From: Mycolicibacter acidiphilus
Lineage (GTDB): Bacteria > Actinomycetota > Actinomycetes > Mycobacteriales > Mycobacteriaceae
NCBI RefSeq assembly: GCF_018455725.1
Contig: NZ_JAHCLR010000008.1
Span: forward strand, 1 to 64,000
Direction: 5' to 3'
Length of the DNA stretch: 64,000 nucleotides
Part shown: piece by piece, positions 17,382-26,299 of the stretch
Layout of the letters: each line of letters begins with the position of its first letter
How positions within the stretch are numbered: the first letter of the stretch is position 1
Notes under the pieces: generated by a model
What the model saw: only the letters and a program-made list of their open reading frames with translations
Databases searched by the model: none
What the model was told of the DNA's origin: nothing
Position numbers and translations under genes: made by a program

Positions 17382-17444
17382 CGCGACCGTGCATAGTTCA
17401 CCGGGCCCACCTGGGGAAATGCCGGTCAACTATGCACGGTCGCG
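17382..17444. repeat. Dispersed palindromic element, copy A
   Basis: Perfect 17-bp arms CGCGACCGTGCATAGTT (17382-17398) and AACTATGCACGGTCGCG (17428-17444) around a 29-bp centre containing CACCTGGGGAAATGCCGG. It sits between the convergent O-methyltransferase and ilvD genes, 6 nt beyond the ilvD stop, so it could end transcripts from both sides. The centre, not only the arms, is shared with the copy at 42066-42132 read on the opposite strand. Confidence 0.8.
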
Positions 17445-17450
17445 CAGAGG

Positions 17451-19169
17451 CTACCCGCAGACCGCGCCGGTGGCCGCCGAGTGCACCAGCTTGCGGTACT
17501 TGGCCAGCACGCCGCGGGTGTAGCGCGGCGCCGGCGGGGTGAAGTCCTCGGCCCGCACCGCCAGCACGTCGGCGTCGACGAGCAGGTCGAGTTTCGCGTT
17601 GGCCACGTCGAGTCGGATCCGGTCGCCGTCGCGGATGAACGCGATCGGTCCGCCGTCCACCGCCTCCGGTGCGATGTGCCCGACGCACAGCCCCGTCGTC
17701 CCGCCGGAGAACCGGCCGTCGGTCATCAGCAGCACGTCCTTGCCGAGACCGGCGCCCTTGATCGCGCCGGTGATCGCCAGCATCTCGCGCATGCCCGGGC
17801 CGCCCTTGGGGCCCTCATAGCGGATGACGACCACGTCGCCGGCGGTGATGGTGCCGTCCTCGAGCGCGTCGAGCGCAGCCCGCTCACCGTCGAAAACCCG
17901 TGCGGTGCCCTCGAACACGTCGGTGTCGAAGCCCGCGGACTTCACCACCGCGCCCTCCGGCGCCAGTGAGCCGTGCAGGATCGTGATGCCGCCGGTCGGG
18001 TGGATCGGGTTGGTCAGCGCGTGCAGCACCTTGCCGTCGACGACCGGGGGATTGAGGTCGGCGATGTTCTCCGCCATCGTCTTTCCGGTCACCGTCATGC
18101 AGTCGCCGTGCAGCAGACCGGCCTCCAGCAGCGTCTTCATCATGACCGGCACGCCGCCGATCTTGTCGATGTCGTACATGACGTGCGCGCCGAACGGTTT
18201 CACGTCGGCCAGGTGCGGCACCTTCGCGCCGACCCGGGAGAAGTCGGCCAGGGTCAGGTCGACGTCGGCCTCGTGGGCGATCGCCAGCAGGTGCAGCACC
18301 GCGTTGGTCGATCCGCCGAACGCCATCACCACCGCGATCGCGTTCTCGAACGCCTCCTTGGTCAGGATGTCGCGGGCGGTGATGCCGCGGCGCAGCAACT
18401 CCACCGCGGCCGCGCCGCTGGCCTTGGCGTAGCCGTCGCGGCGCCGGTCGACCGCCGGCGGGGAGGCGCTGCCCGGCAGCGACATGCCCAGTGCCTCAGC
18501 CGCACTGGCCATGGTGTTGGCGGTGTACATCCCGCCGCAGGCGCCCTCGCCCGGGCAGATCGAGCGTTCGATGATCTCCACGTCCTCGCGCTTCATCAGC
18601 CCGCGTGAGCACGCCCCGACCGCCTCGAACGCGTCGATGATCGTCACCTCGCGCTCGGTGCCGTCGGTGAGGTGGGCGTAGCCGGGCATGGTGGAACCGG
18701 CGTAGAGGAAGACCGAGGACAGGTTCAGCCGGGCCGCGGCCATCAGCATGCCGGGCAGGCTCTTGTCGCAGCCGGCCAGCAGCACCGAGCCGTCCAGGCG
18801 CTCGGCGCACATCACGGTCTCGACGCTGTCGGCGATCACCTCGCGGCTCACCAGCGAGAAGTGCATGCCCTCGTGCCCCATCGAGATGCCGTCGGAGACG
18901 CTGATGGTCCCGAACTCCAGCGGGTAGCCGCCGGCCTCGTGCACACCCTCCTTGGCCGCCTTGGCCAGCCGGTCCAGCGACAGGTTGCACGGGGTGATCT
19001 CGTTCCATGACGACGCCACCCCGATCTGGGACTTGGCGAAGTCGTCGTCGCCCATGCCGACCGCACGCAGCATGCCGCGGGCGGCGGTCTTCTCCAGGCC
19101 GTCGGTGACGTCGCGGCTGCGCGGTTTGATGTCGACGGTGCCGGGGGCGTTTTCGGGCTTGGAAGTCAC
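17451..19169 (-). CDS. ilvD: Dihydroxy-acid dehydratase
   Basis: Catalyses dehydration of 2,3-dihydroxy-isovalerate and -methylvalerate to 2-keto acids in branched-chain amino acid synthesis. 572 residues, full family length. Conserved blocks include the iron-sulfur cysteines in AGCDKS and [12 protein letters not shown] and the C-terminal GRFSGG. The start is the GTG at 19169 (TSKPENAPG); the frame extends much further upstream only as a shadow of the divergent gene. A RicR box lies 47 nt upstream, between ilvD and the DUF305-ricR operon. The exposed iron-sulfur cluster of such dehydratases is a known copper-sensitive site, which makes this location notable. Confidence 0.95.
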   Translation of the reverse strand: MTSKPENAPGTVDIKPRSRDVTDGLEKTAARGMLRAVGMGDDDFAKSQIGVASSWNEITPCNLSLDRLAKAAKEGVHEAGGYPLEFGTISVSDGISMGHEGMHFSLVSREVIADSVETVMCAERLDGSVLLAGCDKSLPGMLMAAARLNLSSVFLYAGSTMPGYAHLTDGTEREVTIIDAFEAVGACSRGLMKREDVEIIERSICPGEGACGGMYTANTMASAAEALGMSLPGSASPPAVDRRRDGYAKASGAAAVELLRRGITARDILTKEAFENAIAVVMAFGGSTNAVLHLLAIAHEADVDLTLADFSRVGAKVPHLADVKPFGAHVMYDIDKIGGVPVMMKTLLEAGLLHGDCMTVTGKTMAENIADLNPPVVDGKVLHALTNPIHPTGGITILHGSLAPEGAVVKSAGFDTDVFEGTARVFDGERAALDALEDGTITAGDVVVIRYEGPKGGPGMREMLAITGAIKGAGLGKDVLLMTDGRFSGGTTGLCVGHIAPEAVDGGPIAFIRDGDRIRLDVANAKLDLLVDADVLAVRAEDFTPPAPRYTRGVLAKYRKLVHSAATGAVCG

Positions 19170-19215
19170 CGTGACAGTATGCCCGTCCCGGTTTACCGGA
19201 CCAAACGAATAAAAA

Positions 19216-19230
19216 TACCCCGAGGGGGTA
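19216..19230. promoter_or_regulatory. RicR operator upstream of the DUF305-ricR operon
   Basis: TACCC-CGAGG-GGGTA, a second exact RicR box, 18 nt upstream of the DUF305 ATG and 47 nt upstream of the divergent ilvD GTG. It indicates that ricR represses itself, as in M. tuberculosis. Confidence 0.9.
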
Positions 19231-19247
19231 TGCGTTACAGTGGCGGG

Positions 19248-19844
19248 ATGAGATCGGTCGCCGCTCGCCGCTTCGCACCCGTTCTGACCCCGGTGCTGGT
19301 CGTCGGGCTGACGCTCGGCGCCGGTGCGACCGTCAGTTCCTGCCGGTCCACCGCGGCGCCGTCGGCGAAGCACTCCAGCACGTCGACCGCGACCACGCAC
19401 AGCGCCGAGGACGTCCGGTTCCTGCAGGACATGATCGAACACCACCAGCAGTCGATCCAGTTGGCGATGCTGGTGCCGTCGCACACGTCCAACACCGCGC
19501 TGGATCAGCTGGCGCAGCAGATGGTGATGACGCAGATGTCCGAGAAGCAGGCATTCCAGGCGCAGCTGCTGCAGTGGGAGCAGGAACTGCGGTCCGGCGA
19601 CGACGCCCCGGTCGCCGGGGTGGCGGATCAGGCCACCGTGAACCGGCTCGACACGCTGCACGGCCCGGCGTTCGACACACTGTGGCTGCAGACCATGATC
19701 GCCAACCACCGCGGGGGGATCACGCTGACGCGCAACGAGATCGAACACGGGCAGAGCACCGACATCATCGGCGTCGCGCACACCGTCGAAGCGACCCAGC
19801 AGGCCGGCCTGGACCGGATGACCGCGATGCAGGCGGCGTCATGA
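19248..19844 (+). CDS. DUF305 secreted or lipid-anchored copper-regulon protein
   Basis: 198 residues. The N-terminus is a signal sequence with a possible lipobox (TVSSC near residue 25), then a Ser/Thr-rich linker and a DUF305 four-helix domain with two matching repeats: [12 protein letters not shown] and [12 protein letters not shown]. The repeated His/Met residues could bind metal. ATG at 19248; the last bases overlap the ricR start (ATGA). Because it sits directly behind a RicR box and ahead of ricR, it is likely part of the copper response, perhaps an extracytoplasmic copper binder. The M. tuberculosis locus, as I recall, lacks this gene. Confidence 0.85.
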   Translation: MRSVAARRFAPVLTPVLVVGLTLGAGATVSSCRSTAAPSAKHSSTSTATTHSAEDVRFLQDMIEHHQQSIQLAMLVPSHTSNTALDQLAQQMVMTQMSEKQAFQAQLLQWEQELRSGDDAPVAGVADQATVNRLDTLHGPAFDTLWLQTMIANHRGGITLTRNEIEHGQSTDIIGVAHTVEATQQAGLDRMTAMQAAS

Positions 19845-20140
19845 CCACCCCGGCCTACTCCCCGAACAAGGACAACTACGCCAAACGCCTGCGCCGCATC
19901 GAGGGCCAGGTGCGCGGGATCGCCAAGATGATCGACGAGGACAAGTACTGCATCGACGTCCTCACCCAGATCAGCGCGGTGAGCAGTGCGCTGCGGTCGG
20001 TGGCGCTGAACCTGCTCGACGAGCACCTCGGGCACTGCGTGCACGGGGCCGCCGGCGACGAGGGCGCCGGCGCCGAGGCGAACCGCGCCGCCAAGCTGGC
20101 CGAAGCCTCCGCCGCTATCGCGCGGCTGGTGCGATCCTGA
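19841..20140 (+). CDS. ricR: Copper-sensing repressor RicR (CsoR family)
   Basis: 99-residue all-helical CsoR-family repressor. Copper ligands are Cys37 (KYCIDV), His62 and Cys66 (DEHLGHC); the first helix carries [15 protein letters not shown], the DNA-contact surface. Synteny with ilvD on one side and an MFS pump on the other matches Rv0189c-Rv0190-Rv0191, where Rv0190 is RicR. It should repress its own operon and mymT through the two boxes in this window and be released by Cu(I). The Ala-rich C-terminal helix ends IARLVRS. Confidence 0.94.
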   Translation: MTTPAYSPNKDNYAKRLRRIEGQVRGIAKMIDEDKYCIDVLTQISAVSSALRSVALNLLDEHLGHCVHGAAGDEGAGAEANRAAKLAEASAAIARLVRS

Positions 20141-20217
20141 GCACAGCGCCGTTACCATGTGATCCAGCAGTTCCGGGGAGCGCCCTGCGCCCACACCACT
20201 CGACGCTGCCCCACACC

Positions 20218-21495
20218 ATGACTGCCGAAACTCGAAATACCTCGCAAGGGCCGCGGCAAACCCGGTCACCCTGGACGCCGCGGGTCGCGGTGCAGTTGAC
20301 CGTGCTCGCAGCGGCCGCGTTCATCTACGTCACCGCCGAGACCGTGCCGGTGGGTGCGCTGACCGCGATCGCGCTCGGGTTGGACGTCAGCGAAGCGCTG
20401 GTCGGGACCCTGCTGGCCTGGTACGCGGTGATCGCGGCGGTGACGACGATCCCGTTGGTGCGCTGGACGGCGCGCTGGCCGCGGCGCGAGACGCTGCTGT
20501 TGACGCTGCTGTGCCTGACCGTCTCGCAGGTGATCTCGGCGGTGGCGCCGAACTTCTGGGTGCTGGCCGGCGCCCGGGTGCTCTGCGCGATCACCCACGG
20601 GCTGATGTGGTCGGTGATCGCCCCGATCGCCGCGCGGCTGGTGCCGGCCAGTCATGCCGGGCGGGCGACGACGGTGATCTACCTGGGCACCAGCCTGGCG
20701 CTGGTGCTGGGCAACCCGCTGGTCACGGCGATGAGCCTGATGTGGGGGTGGCGGGTGGCGGTGGCCGTCGTCGCGGTCGCGTCCGCGGCCGTCACCGCGG
20801 CGGCCTGGTCGGTGCTGCCCCGGCTGACGCTGAGCGCCGAACAGTTGGCCGGCGTCGGCCGCCAGGCCAAGCACCACCGCAACGGCCGGCTGCTGAGCCT
20901 GAGCGGGTTGACGCTGACCGCCGTGGCCGGCCACTTCATCTCCTACACCTTCATCCTGGTGATCATCCGCGACGTCGTCGGGGTCGACGGCCCGGACCAG
21001 GCGTGGTTCCTGGCGGCGTTCGGGATCGCCGGGCTGGTCGCGGTGCCACTGGTCGCCCGGCCGCTGGACCGCCGGCCGAAGCTGGCGGTGCTGACCTGCA
21101 TGGCGCTGCTGACGGCGGCGTTCCTGCTGTTGACCGGGCTGGCGCTGAACGGCCGCCCGAGCGTCGCGACGACGGTGGCCGGCACCGTGGCGATCGTGCT
21201 GTGGGGTGCGATGTCGATGGCGGTGTCGCCGGTGCTGCAGTCGGCGGCGATGCGCAGTGCGCCCGAGGACCCCGACGGCGCGTCCGGGCTGTACGTGGCC
21301 GCGTTCCAGGTCGGCATCATGGCCGGGTCGCTGCTCGGCGGACTGCTCTACGACCGGGCCGGGGTGCCGGCGATGCTGGCCGCGTCGGCGGTGCTGATCA
21401 GCGGGGTGCTGGCCGGGATGGCGGCCACCCGCGGCGTTTTCGTTGTTTCCTCGCCGGTCGACGATCGTAACGTTCGCCACTCCGACGACGGCTGA
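20218..21495 (+). CDS. MFS drug:H+ antiporter (Rv0191 type)
   Basis: 425 residues with about twelve hydrophobic helices, of the DHA1 drug-efflux group. The N-terminal half includes the RWTARWPRRETLL loop (motif A-like) and a helix with GARVLCAITHGLMW. Related pumps export sugars, arabinose or chloramphenicol; the substrate here is not predictable. ATG at 20218, 77 bp after ricR on the same strand, possibly with its own promoter. No RicR box lies directly in front of it. Confidence 0.88.
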   Translation: MTAETRNTSQGPRQTRSPWTPRVAVQLTVLAAAAFIYVTAETVPVGALTAIALGLDVSEALVGTLLAWYAVIAAVTTIPLVRWTARWPRRETLLLTLLCLTVSQVISAVAPNFWVLAGARVLCAITHGLMWSVIAPIAARLVPASHAGRATTVIYLGTSLALVLGNPLVTAMSLMWGWRVAVAVVAVASAAVTAAAWSVLPRLTLSAEQLAGVGRQAKHHRNGRLLSLSGLTLTAVAGHFISYTFILVIIRDVVGVDGPDQAWFLAAFGIAGLVAVPLVARPLDRRPKLAVLTCMALLTAAFLLLTGLALNGRPSVATTVAGTVAIVLWGAMSMAVSPVLQSAAMRSAPEDPDGASGLYVAAFQVGIMAGSLLGGLLYDRAGVPAMLAASAVLISGVLAGMAATRGVFVVSSPVDDRNVRHSDDG

Positions 21496-21614
21496 AATCC
21501 CAGGTAGAACGGGTGTCGATCCGGGGTGCCCGGCGTTTTCCGGGTGCTGTGAAAGTTAGCTGACCTCCGTGTTATGCAACACTTGTTTGAAGAATGTGAC
21601 CGGAGGTACATGCA

Positions 21615-22691
21615 ATGTCGCCATGGAGGCGGGAAACGCCCGCTGTGGTCGGGGCCTGGTTCAGTGCGGCCGGACTGGCCGCAGCACTCACACTTGGTTG
21701 CGGGACGGCGCTGGCCGACCCGCAGCAGCCGCCGGCCGACCCGGCCGCGGTGAACACCGGCCCGGTGGACGTTCCGCCGCCCGCCGAGGTCGCACCGCCG
21801 CCGCCCGCGCCGGAGCTGCCCCCGCCTCCTCCGCCGCCGCCCCCGCCGCCGCCGGCACCGGAACCGGTGGCTGAGCCGGTACCGGTGCCACCGGCCGGTG
21901 TGCCGGGTGCCGTGACCCCGGCCAGCGCACCGGTCACGTCGGGCCCAGTCGTCGGGCAGAACCCGGAGCCGTTCACCGGCGCCGCGCCGTTCCTGCCGCC
22001 GACGTTCAACCCGGTGAACGGGTCGATGGTGGGCGTCGCCAAGCCGATCATCATCAACTTCCAGCGCCCGATCGCCGACAAGGCGATGGCCGAGCAGGCG
22101 ATCCACATCTCCTCGAACCCGCCGGTGTCCGGCAAGTTCTACTGGATGACGCCCAGCCAGCTGCGGTGGCGGCCGTTCAACCTCTGGCCCGCCAACACCA
22201 CGGTCAACATCGACGCGGCCGGCACCCTGTCGAGCTTCCGCACCGGGGAGTCGCTGATCGCCACCGCCGACGACAAGACGCACCAGATGACGATCACCCG
22301 GGACGGGGTGGTGGAGAAGACGTTCCCGATGTCGATGGGGATGTCCGCGGGCGGCCACGAGACGCCCAACGGCACCTACTACGTGCTGGAGAAGATGCCG
22401 ACGGTGGTGATGGACTCCTCCACCTACGGAGTGCCGGTCAACTCCAGCTGGGGTTACAAGCTGACCGTGCAGGACGCCGTGCGCATCGACAACTCGGGCG
22501 GCTTCGTGCACAGCGCGCCGTGGTCGGTGAACGACCAGGGCAAGCGCAACGTCAGCCACGGCTGCATCAACCTGAGCCCGGCCAACGCGAAGTGGTTCTA
22601 CGACAACTTCGGCAGCGGTGACCCGGTCGTGGTGAAGAACTCCGTCGGCACTTACACCAAGAACGACGGGTCCAACGACTGGCAGATGTAG
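21615..22691 (+). CDS. L,D-transpeptidase (Rv0192 type)
   Basis: Cross-links peptidoglycan stem peptides 3-3 in the periplasm. 358 residues: signal peptide (about 1-35), a Pro-rich spacer with runs of PPPP (about 40-100), an Ig-like domain (about 125-200) and a YkuD catalytic domain. The active-site motif is HSAPWS followed by SHGCINLSP with Cys317. RBS GGAGG is 8 nt upstream of the ATG. A strong hairpin follows the gene. Position next to the MFS gene matches Rv0191-Rv0192. The Pro-rich spacer probably lets the enzyme reach across the cell wall. Confidence 0.93.
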   Translation: MSPWRRETPAVVGAWFSAAGLAAALTLGCGTALADPQQPPADPAAVNTGPVDVPPPAEVAPPPPAPELPPPPPPPPPPPPAPEPVAEPVPVPPAGVPGAVTPASAPVTSGPVVGQNPEPFTGAAPFLPPTFNPVNGSMVGVAKPIIINFQRPIADKAMAEQAIHISSNPPVSGKFYWMTPSQLRWRPFNLWPANTTVNIDAAGTLSSFRTGESLIATADDKTHQMTITRDGVVEKTFPMSMGMSAGGHETPNGTYYVLEKMPTVVMDSSTYGVPVNSSWGYKLTVQDAVRIDNSGGFVHSAPWSVNDQGKRNVSHGCINLSPANAKWFYDNFGSGDPVVVKNSVGTYTKNDGSNDWQM

Positions 22692-22708
22692 CCGGTCCGA
22701 ACCCGACG

Positions 22709-22747
22709 AACGACCCCCGCACGCGCTCCTTGCGTGCGGGGGTCGTT
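22709..22747. terminator. Intrinsic-type terminator hairpin
   Basis: Perfect 16-bp arms AACGACCCCCGCACGC (22709-22724) and GCGTGCGGGGGTCGTT (22732-22747) with a 7-nt loop, followed by TTCG. It lies 18 nt past the L,D-transpeptidase stop and between convergent genes, so it can work in both directions. Confidence 0.88.
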
Positions 22748-22799
22748 TCGTTCGGCGGGCGTCCGGGCATCCCGGCTGTACAGGGCGTAGTCGGGCGTC

Positions 22800-23324
22800 T
22801 CAGGGGATCACAACGGGGACGGGACGGTAGCTCGCGGCGCGGTAGAACACGTCCAGCATTGATATTGCGCTGTCGTGGGTGATCAGCCAGTGCTCGCCCT
22901 GGTCGGCCAGCACGATTGGTCTGGGGTATGTGTGCAGGTACAGCGGTATTGGTCCGGTTGCGGCAAGGGTGGCGCCGGCCAGGTTGTCGGGTGCGGGCTG
23001 GATGTCCGTCACGACGAAGTTCAGTGGCAGATAGTGCGCGGCCATCCGATTCAGATGATCGTCGACCGTCTGGGCTTCCTCCGGGGTGAACCCGGGGGTG
23101 ACGATGTCGGTTTTGTTCGCGGCGGGGATGTTCGGGTCGGTCAACTCGGCCATGATGGCGACCACCCGGTCGACGGTGGGAACCGGACCGGTGCAGGCAG
23201 GTTGGCCGGGGTCGCCGCAGTCAGCCTGGGCTGGGACGGTGGCCGTGACCGGCGCTGCGGCGACAACCAGCGCGGCCATCATCACCTGCGTTGCGATGCG
23301 ACGGAGCGTGGCGGTCCGGATCAT
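22800..23324 (-). CDS. MTB12/CFP-2-like secreted antigen, paralogue 1
   Basis: 174-residue exported protein: signal peptide (about 1-34), two cysteines near the mature N-terminus (DCGDPGQPAC), then a domain resembling the low-molecular-weight antigen MTB12 (Rv2376c): TDPNIPAANKTDIV, PGFTPEEAQTVDDHLN and NFVVTDIQPAP. The function of the family is unknown; MTB12 is a culture-filtrate protein. A second member lies at 54311-54823 with the same FVVTDIQPAP and WkvTHDtA/WLITHDSA blocks. Confidence 0.82.
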   Translation of the reverse strand: MIRTATLRRIATQVMMAALVVAAAPVTATVPAQADCGDPGQPACTGPVPTVDRVVAIMAELTDPNIPAANKTDIVTPGFTPEEAQTVDDHLNRMAAHYLPLNFVVTDIQPAPDNLAGATLAATGPIPLYLHTYPRPIVLADQGEHWLITHDSAISMLDVFYRAASYRPVPVVIP

Positions 23325-23447
23325 CTGTGCGCCGGCCTTCCCGAACCAACTTGGTGTTGCCGATCCTAGCCTGTCATCGCCGTGTAGGTGGCTCGATCAC
23401 GCCTACGTCAGCCCACGCAGCCATTGGCAGCCGGGGCCAATTCGGCA

Positions 23448-23494
23448 GTGCGGTTTCATACGCCCCAAGCGGCGTGTCGCGTATGACACCGCAC
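23448..23494. terminator. Long hairpin after zmp1
   Basis: Arms GTGCGGTTTCATACGC (23448-23463) and GCGTATGACACCGCAC (23479-23494) pair at 15 of 16 positions around a 15-nt loop. It starts 20 nt past the zmp1 stop codon and is the likely end of that transcript. No T-run follows, as is common in mycobacteria. An operator for the next gene is less likely because its start is 124 nt away. Confidence 0.6.
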
Positions 23495-23514
23495 GGTCGG
23501 CGAAAAGCGATGGG

Positions 23515-25497
23515 CTAGCTCCAGATGTGAACGCGCGCAGCCGGTTCCAGGTACAGCGCGTCGTCCGGCGTGACCGCGAACGCGTCGTAGAACGCGTCGA
23601 TGTTGCGGATCACCCCGTTGCAGCGGAACTCCGGCGGTGAGTGCGGGTCGGTGGCCAGTCGGCGGATCGCCTCGGCGTCCCGGGACTTGGTGCGCCACAC
23701 CTGCGCCCAGCCGTAGAAGACGCGCTGCACCCCGGTCAATTCGTCGATCACCGGGGCGTCGGCGCCGCCCAGCGACAGCCGGTAGGCGAGCAGTGCGATC
23801 GACAGTCCGCCCAGGTCGCCGATGTTCTCCCCGACCGTGAACGCCCCGTTCACGTGCTGGTCGCCGGTCAGGGCGCGCGGCGTGAACGCCTCGTACTGGG
23901 CGATCAGCTCCGTTGTGCGGGAACCGAACTCGGCACGGTCGTCGTCGGTCCACCAGTCGACGAGGTTGCCGTCACCGTCGTACTTGGCGCCCTGGTCGTC
24001 GAAGCCGTGACCGATCTCATGGCCGATCACCGCACCGATGCCGCCGTAGTTGGCGGCGTCGTCGGCGCCCGCGTCGAAGAACGGCGGCTGCAGGATCGCC
24101 GCGGGGAAGACGATCTCGTTCATCCCCGGGTTGTAGTAGGCATTCACCGTCTGCGGGGTCATGAACCACTCGTCGCGATCCACCGGGCCGCCCAGCTTCG
24201 CCAGCTCGTGGTCGTAGTTGACCGCGTAGCCGCGCCGGTAGTTGCCGTAGAGGTCGTCGCGCTCGACGGTCAGCGCCGAGTAGTCCCGCCACCGCACCGG
24301 GTAGCCGACCTTGGCGACGAACTTGTCCAGCTTGGCCAGCGCGCGCTCGCGGGTCACCGGGGTCATCCAGTCCAGGCCGGTGATGCTCACCCGGTAGGCC
24401 TCCCGCAGGTTCGCCACCAGCTCATCGATCCGGGCCTTGGCGTCCGGCGGGAAGTGCCGGTCGACGTACAGCCGCCCGACCGCGTCACCCATCAGGCCCT
24501 CGACCAGGGAAACCCCGCGCTTCCAGCGGTCCCGGATCTGCTCGGTGCCCGACAGTCGGCGCCCGTAGAACGCGAAGTCCTCGGCGACCAGCGCGTCGGT
24601 GAGGATCCCGGCGCGAGCGTGGATCAGCCGCCAGCGCGCCCAGTCCTGCCAGTCGGCCAGTTCCGCCTCCGCCCACAGCGCGGCGAACGCCGACAGGTAA
24701 TCCGGCTGGCGCACCACCACCTCGGCGGCCGCCGCCGGCGAACTGCCCAGCGCGGTGATCCAGCCGGCCCAGTCGAAGCCGGGCGCCTGTGCGGACACCT
24801 CGGCGAACGTCCGCAGGTTGTAGGTCAGGTCCGCGTCGCGGCGCTTCACCACGTCCCAGTGCGCGGCCGCCAGCTTCGTCTCCAGCGCGACGATGCGCGC
24901 CGCAGTAGCGGCGTGCGCCGCGGAGTCGCCGTACACCAGGGCGAACATCGCCGCGATGTGCGCCGGGTAGGCGGCGAGGATCTCGGCGTGCTGCGGATCC
25001 CGGTAGTAGGACTCGTCGGGCAGCCCCAGGCCGGACTGGTTCAGGTGCACCAGGTAGCGGGCCGAGTTCTTGGAGTCGGTGTCCACGTACACGCCGACGC
25101 CGCCGCCGACCCCGGTGCGCTGCAGCGCGCCCAGCGCCGCGGCCAGCGCCGCCCGGTCACCGGCCGCGTCGATCGCGGCCGCCTCGCTCAGCAGTGGCGC
25201 CACCCCCCGCGCCTGCACGGCCGGCTCGTCGAGGAAGCCGCCGTACAGGTCGCCGATCCGCCGCTCGTCGGTGCCCGGCGCCGCACCCGACTCCGCGGCC
25301 TCGGTGATCAGGTCGCGGACCTGCGCCTCGGCCCGGTCGAACAGCGCGCGGAACGCCCCGTCGGTGGCGCGGTCGGCCGGCATCTCGTAGTCGGTGAGCC
25401 AGCGGCCGTTGACATGGCCGAACAGATCGTCCTGCGGCCGGATCGCGGCGTCGAGATGGCTGAGGTCCAGGCCGGAACGTGCGGTGGTGGCGGTCAT
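23515..25497 (-). CDS. zmp1: M13 zinc metalloprotease Zmp1
   Basis: 660-residue neprilysin/endothelin-converting enzyme family peptidase. The zinc motif is His493-Glu494-Ile-Gly-His497 in AVIGHEIGHGFDD, and the third ligand lies in GENIGDLGG. The residue numbers coincide with those I recall for M. tuberculosis Zmp1, a virulence factor that blocks phagosome maturation. There is no signal peptide. The frame is open for another 79 codons upstream, but that part overlaps the divergent Mce-associated gene and is low-complexity; ATG at 25497 has GAGG 9 nt upstream. A hairpin follows the stop. Confidence 0.95.
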   Translation of the reverse strand: MTATTARSGLDLSHLDAAIRPQDDLFGHVNGRWLTDYEMPADRATDGAFRALFDRAEAQVRDLITEAAESGAAPGTDERRIGDLYGGFLDEPAVQARGVAPLLSEAAAIDAAGDRAALAAALGALQRTGVGGGVGVYVDTDSKNSARYLVHLNQSGLGLPDESYYRDPQHAEILAAYPAHIAAMFALVYGDSAAHAATAARIVALETKLAAAHWDVVKRRDADLTYNLRTFAEVSAQAPGFDWAGWITALGSSPAAAAEVVVRQPDYLSAFAALWAEAELADWQDWARWRLIHARAGILTDALVAEDFAFYGRRLSGTEQIRDRWKRGVSLVEGLMGDAVGRLYVDRHFPPDAKARIDELVANLREAYRVSITGLDWMTPVTRERALAKLDKFVAKVGYPVRWRDYSALTVERDDLYGNYRRGYAVNYDHELAKLGGPVDRDEWFMTPQTVNAYYNPGMNEIVFPAAILQPPFFDAGADDAANYGGIGAVIGHEIGHGFDDQGAKYDGDGNLVDWWTDDDRAEFGSRTTELIAQYEAFTPRALTGDQHVNGAFTVGENIGDLGGLSIALLAYRLSLGGADAPVIDELTGVQRVFYGWAQVWRTKSRDAEAIRRLATDPHSPPEFRCNGVIRNIDAFYDAFAVTPDDALYLEPAARVHIWS

Positions 25498-25549
25498 CGC
25501 GCCCATCCTCGCACGGTGCGCCGATGTGCGGTCCTGTAGCGTTCCCGCC

Positions 25550-26299
25550 ATGCCTGACGAGCAGCAACCCGACGCATCCGCCGAGGTGGACGAGGCGGTC
25601 ACCGAAGCGGTCGAGCGGGAGCAGCCGGCCGCCGAGACGGTCCCCGCCCCGCACAAGACCGTCGCCAAGAAAGCCCCCGCGAAGAAGGCCCCCGCGAAGA
25701 AGCCGGCCGCCAAGAAACCGGCCAAGGACGCCAAGGAGTCGGCGCCGGAGGCCGCCAGCGGCCCGGTGCTGTCCGCCTACGGGGTCGGTTCCGCCGTCCT
25801 GGGTCTGGTGGCGGTCGCCGCGGTGGCGTTCGGCTACATCACCTGGTCGGCGCACCACAGCGACCTGCAGGAGCGCAGCTACCGCAGCAAGGTGCTGCAG
25901 ACCGCGGCCAGCTGGACCAACGTGCTCATCAACCTCAACGCGGAGAACGTCGAGAAGGGCATGCAGCGGCTGCGCGACAAGAGCGTCGGCGACCTGAACA
26001 ACGAGTTCGAGGCCGCCGTCGCCCCCTACCGGGACGTCGTGCAGCGCATCCAGTCGCGCAGCAGCGGCCGCATCGAGGCGGTCGCCATCGAGACCGTCAG
26101 CCACGACCCGGACAACCCCGACGCCGCCGCGCCAAACCCGTCGTCCACGCTCGGGCGCACCGACCCGGTGCTGGTCGTCGCGACCTCGGTCGCCGAGAAC
26201 GTGGAGGGCCGGCCGCAGACCGTGCACTGGACGCTGCATCTGGACGTCACCGATGTCGACGGCAAGATGATGATTTCCAAGCTGAGGTCGATCCGATGA
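25550..26299 (+). CDS. Mce-associated membrane protein with Lys/Ala repeat (Rv0199 type)
   Basis: 249 residues. Acidic N-terminus (1-30), then a Lys/Ala/Pro-rich stretch with KKAPAKKA repeats (about 40-60), a transmembrane helix at about 78-99 and an extracytoplasmic Mce-associated domain. Such proteins stabilise or assist Mce complexes. The basic repeat resembles histone H1 tails and is on the cytoplasmic side, where it could touch nucleic acid or acidic lipid. ATG at 25550; its stop overlaps the next start (ATGA). Divergent from zmp1 with a 52-bp gap. Confidence 0.85.
   Translation: MPDEQQPDASAEVDEAVTEAVEREQPAAETVPAPHKTVAKKAPAKKAPAKKPAAKKPAKDAKESAPEAASGPVLSAYGVGSAVLGLVAVAAVAFGYITWSAHHSDLQERSYRSKVLQTAASWTNVLINLNAENVEKGMQRLRDKSVGDLNNEFEAAVAPYRDVVQRIQSRSSGRIEAVAIETVSHDPDNPDAAAPNPSSTLGRTDPVLVVATSVAENVEGRPQTVHWTLHLDVTDVDGKMMISKLRSIR

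Noticed and set aside
21572-22135. 187-codon minus-strand ORF with a Gly run
   Set aside because: Antisense to the proline-rich spacer of the L,D-transpeptidase.
23515-25734. 739-codon version of zmp1
   Set aside because: The first 79 codons are Ala/Phe/Ser-rich and overlap the divergent gene; M13 homology begins after ATG 25497.
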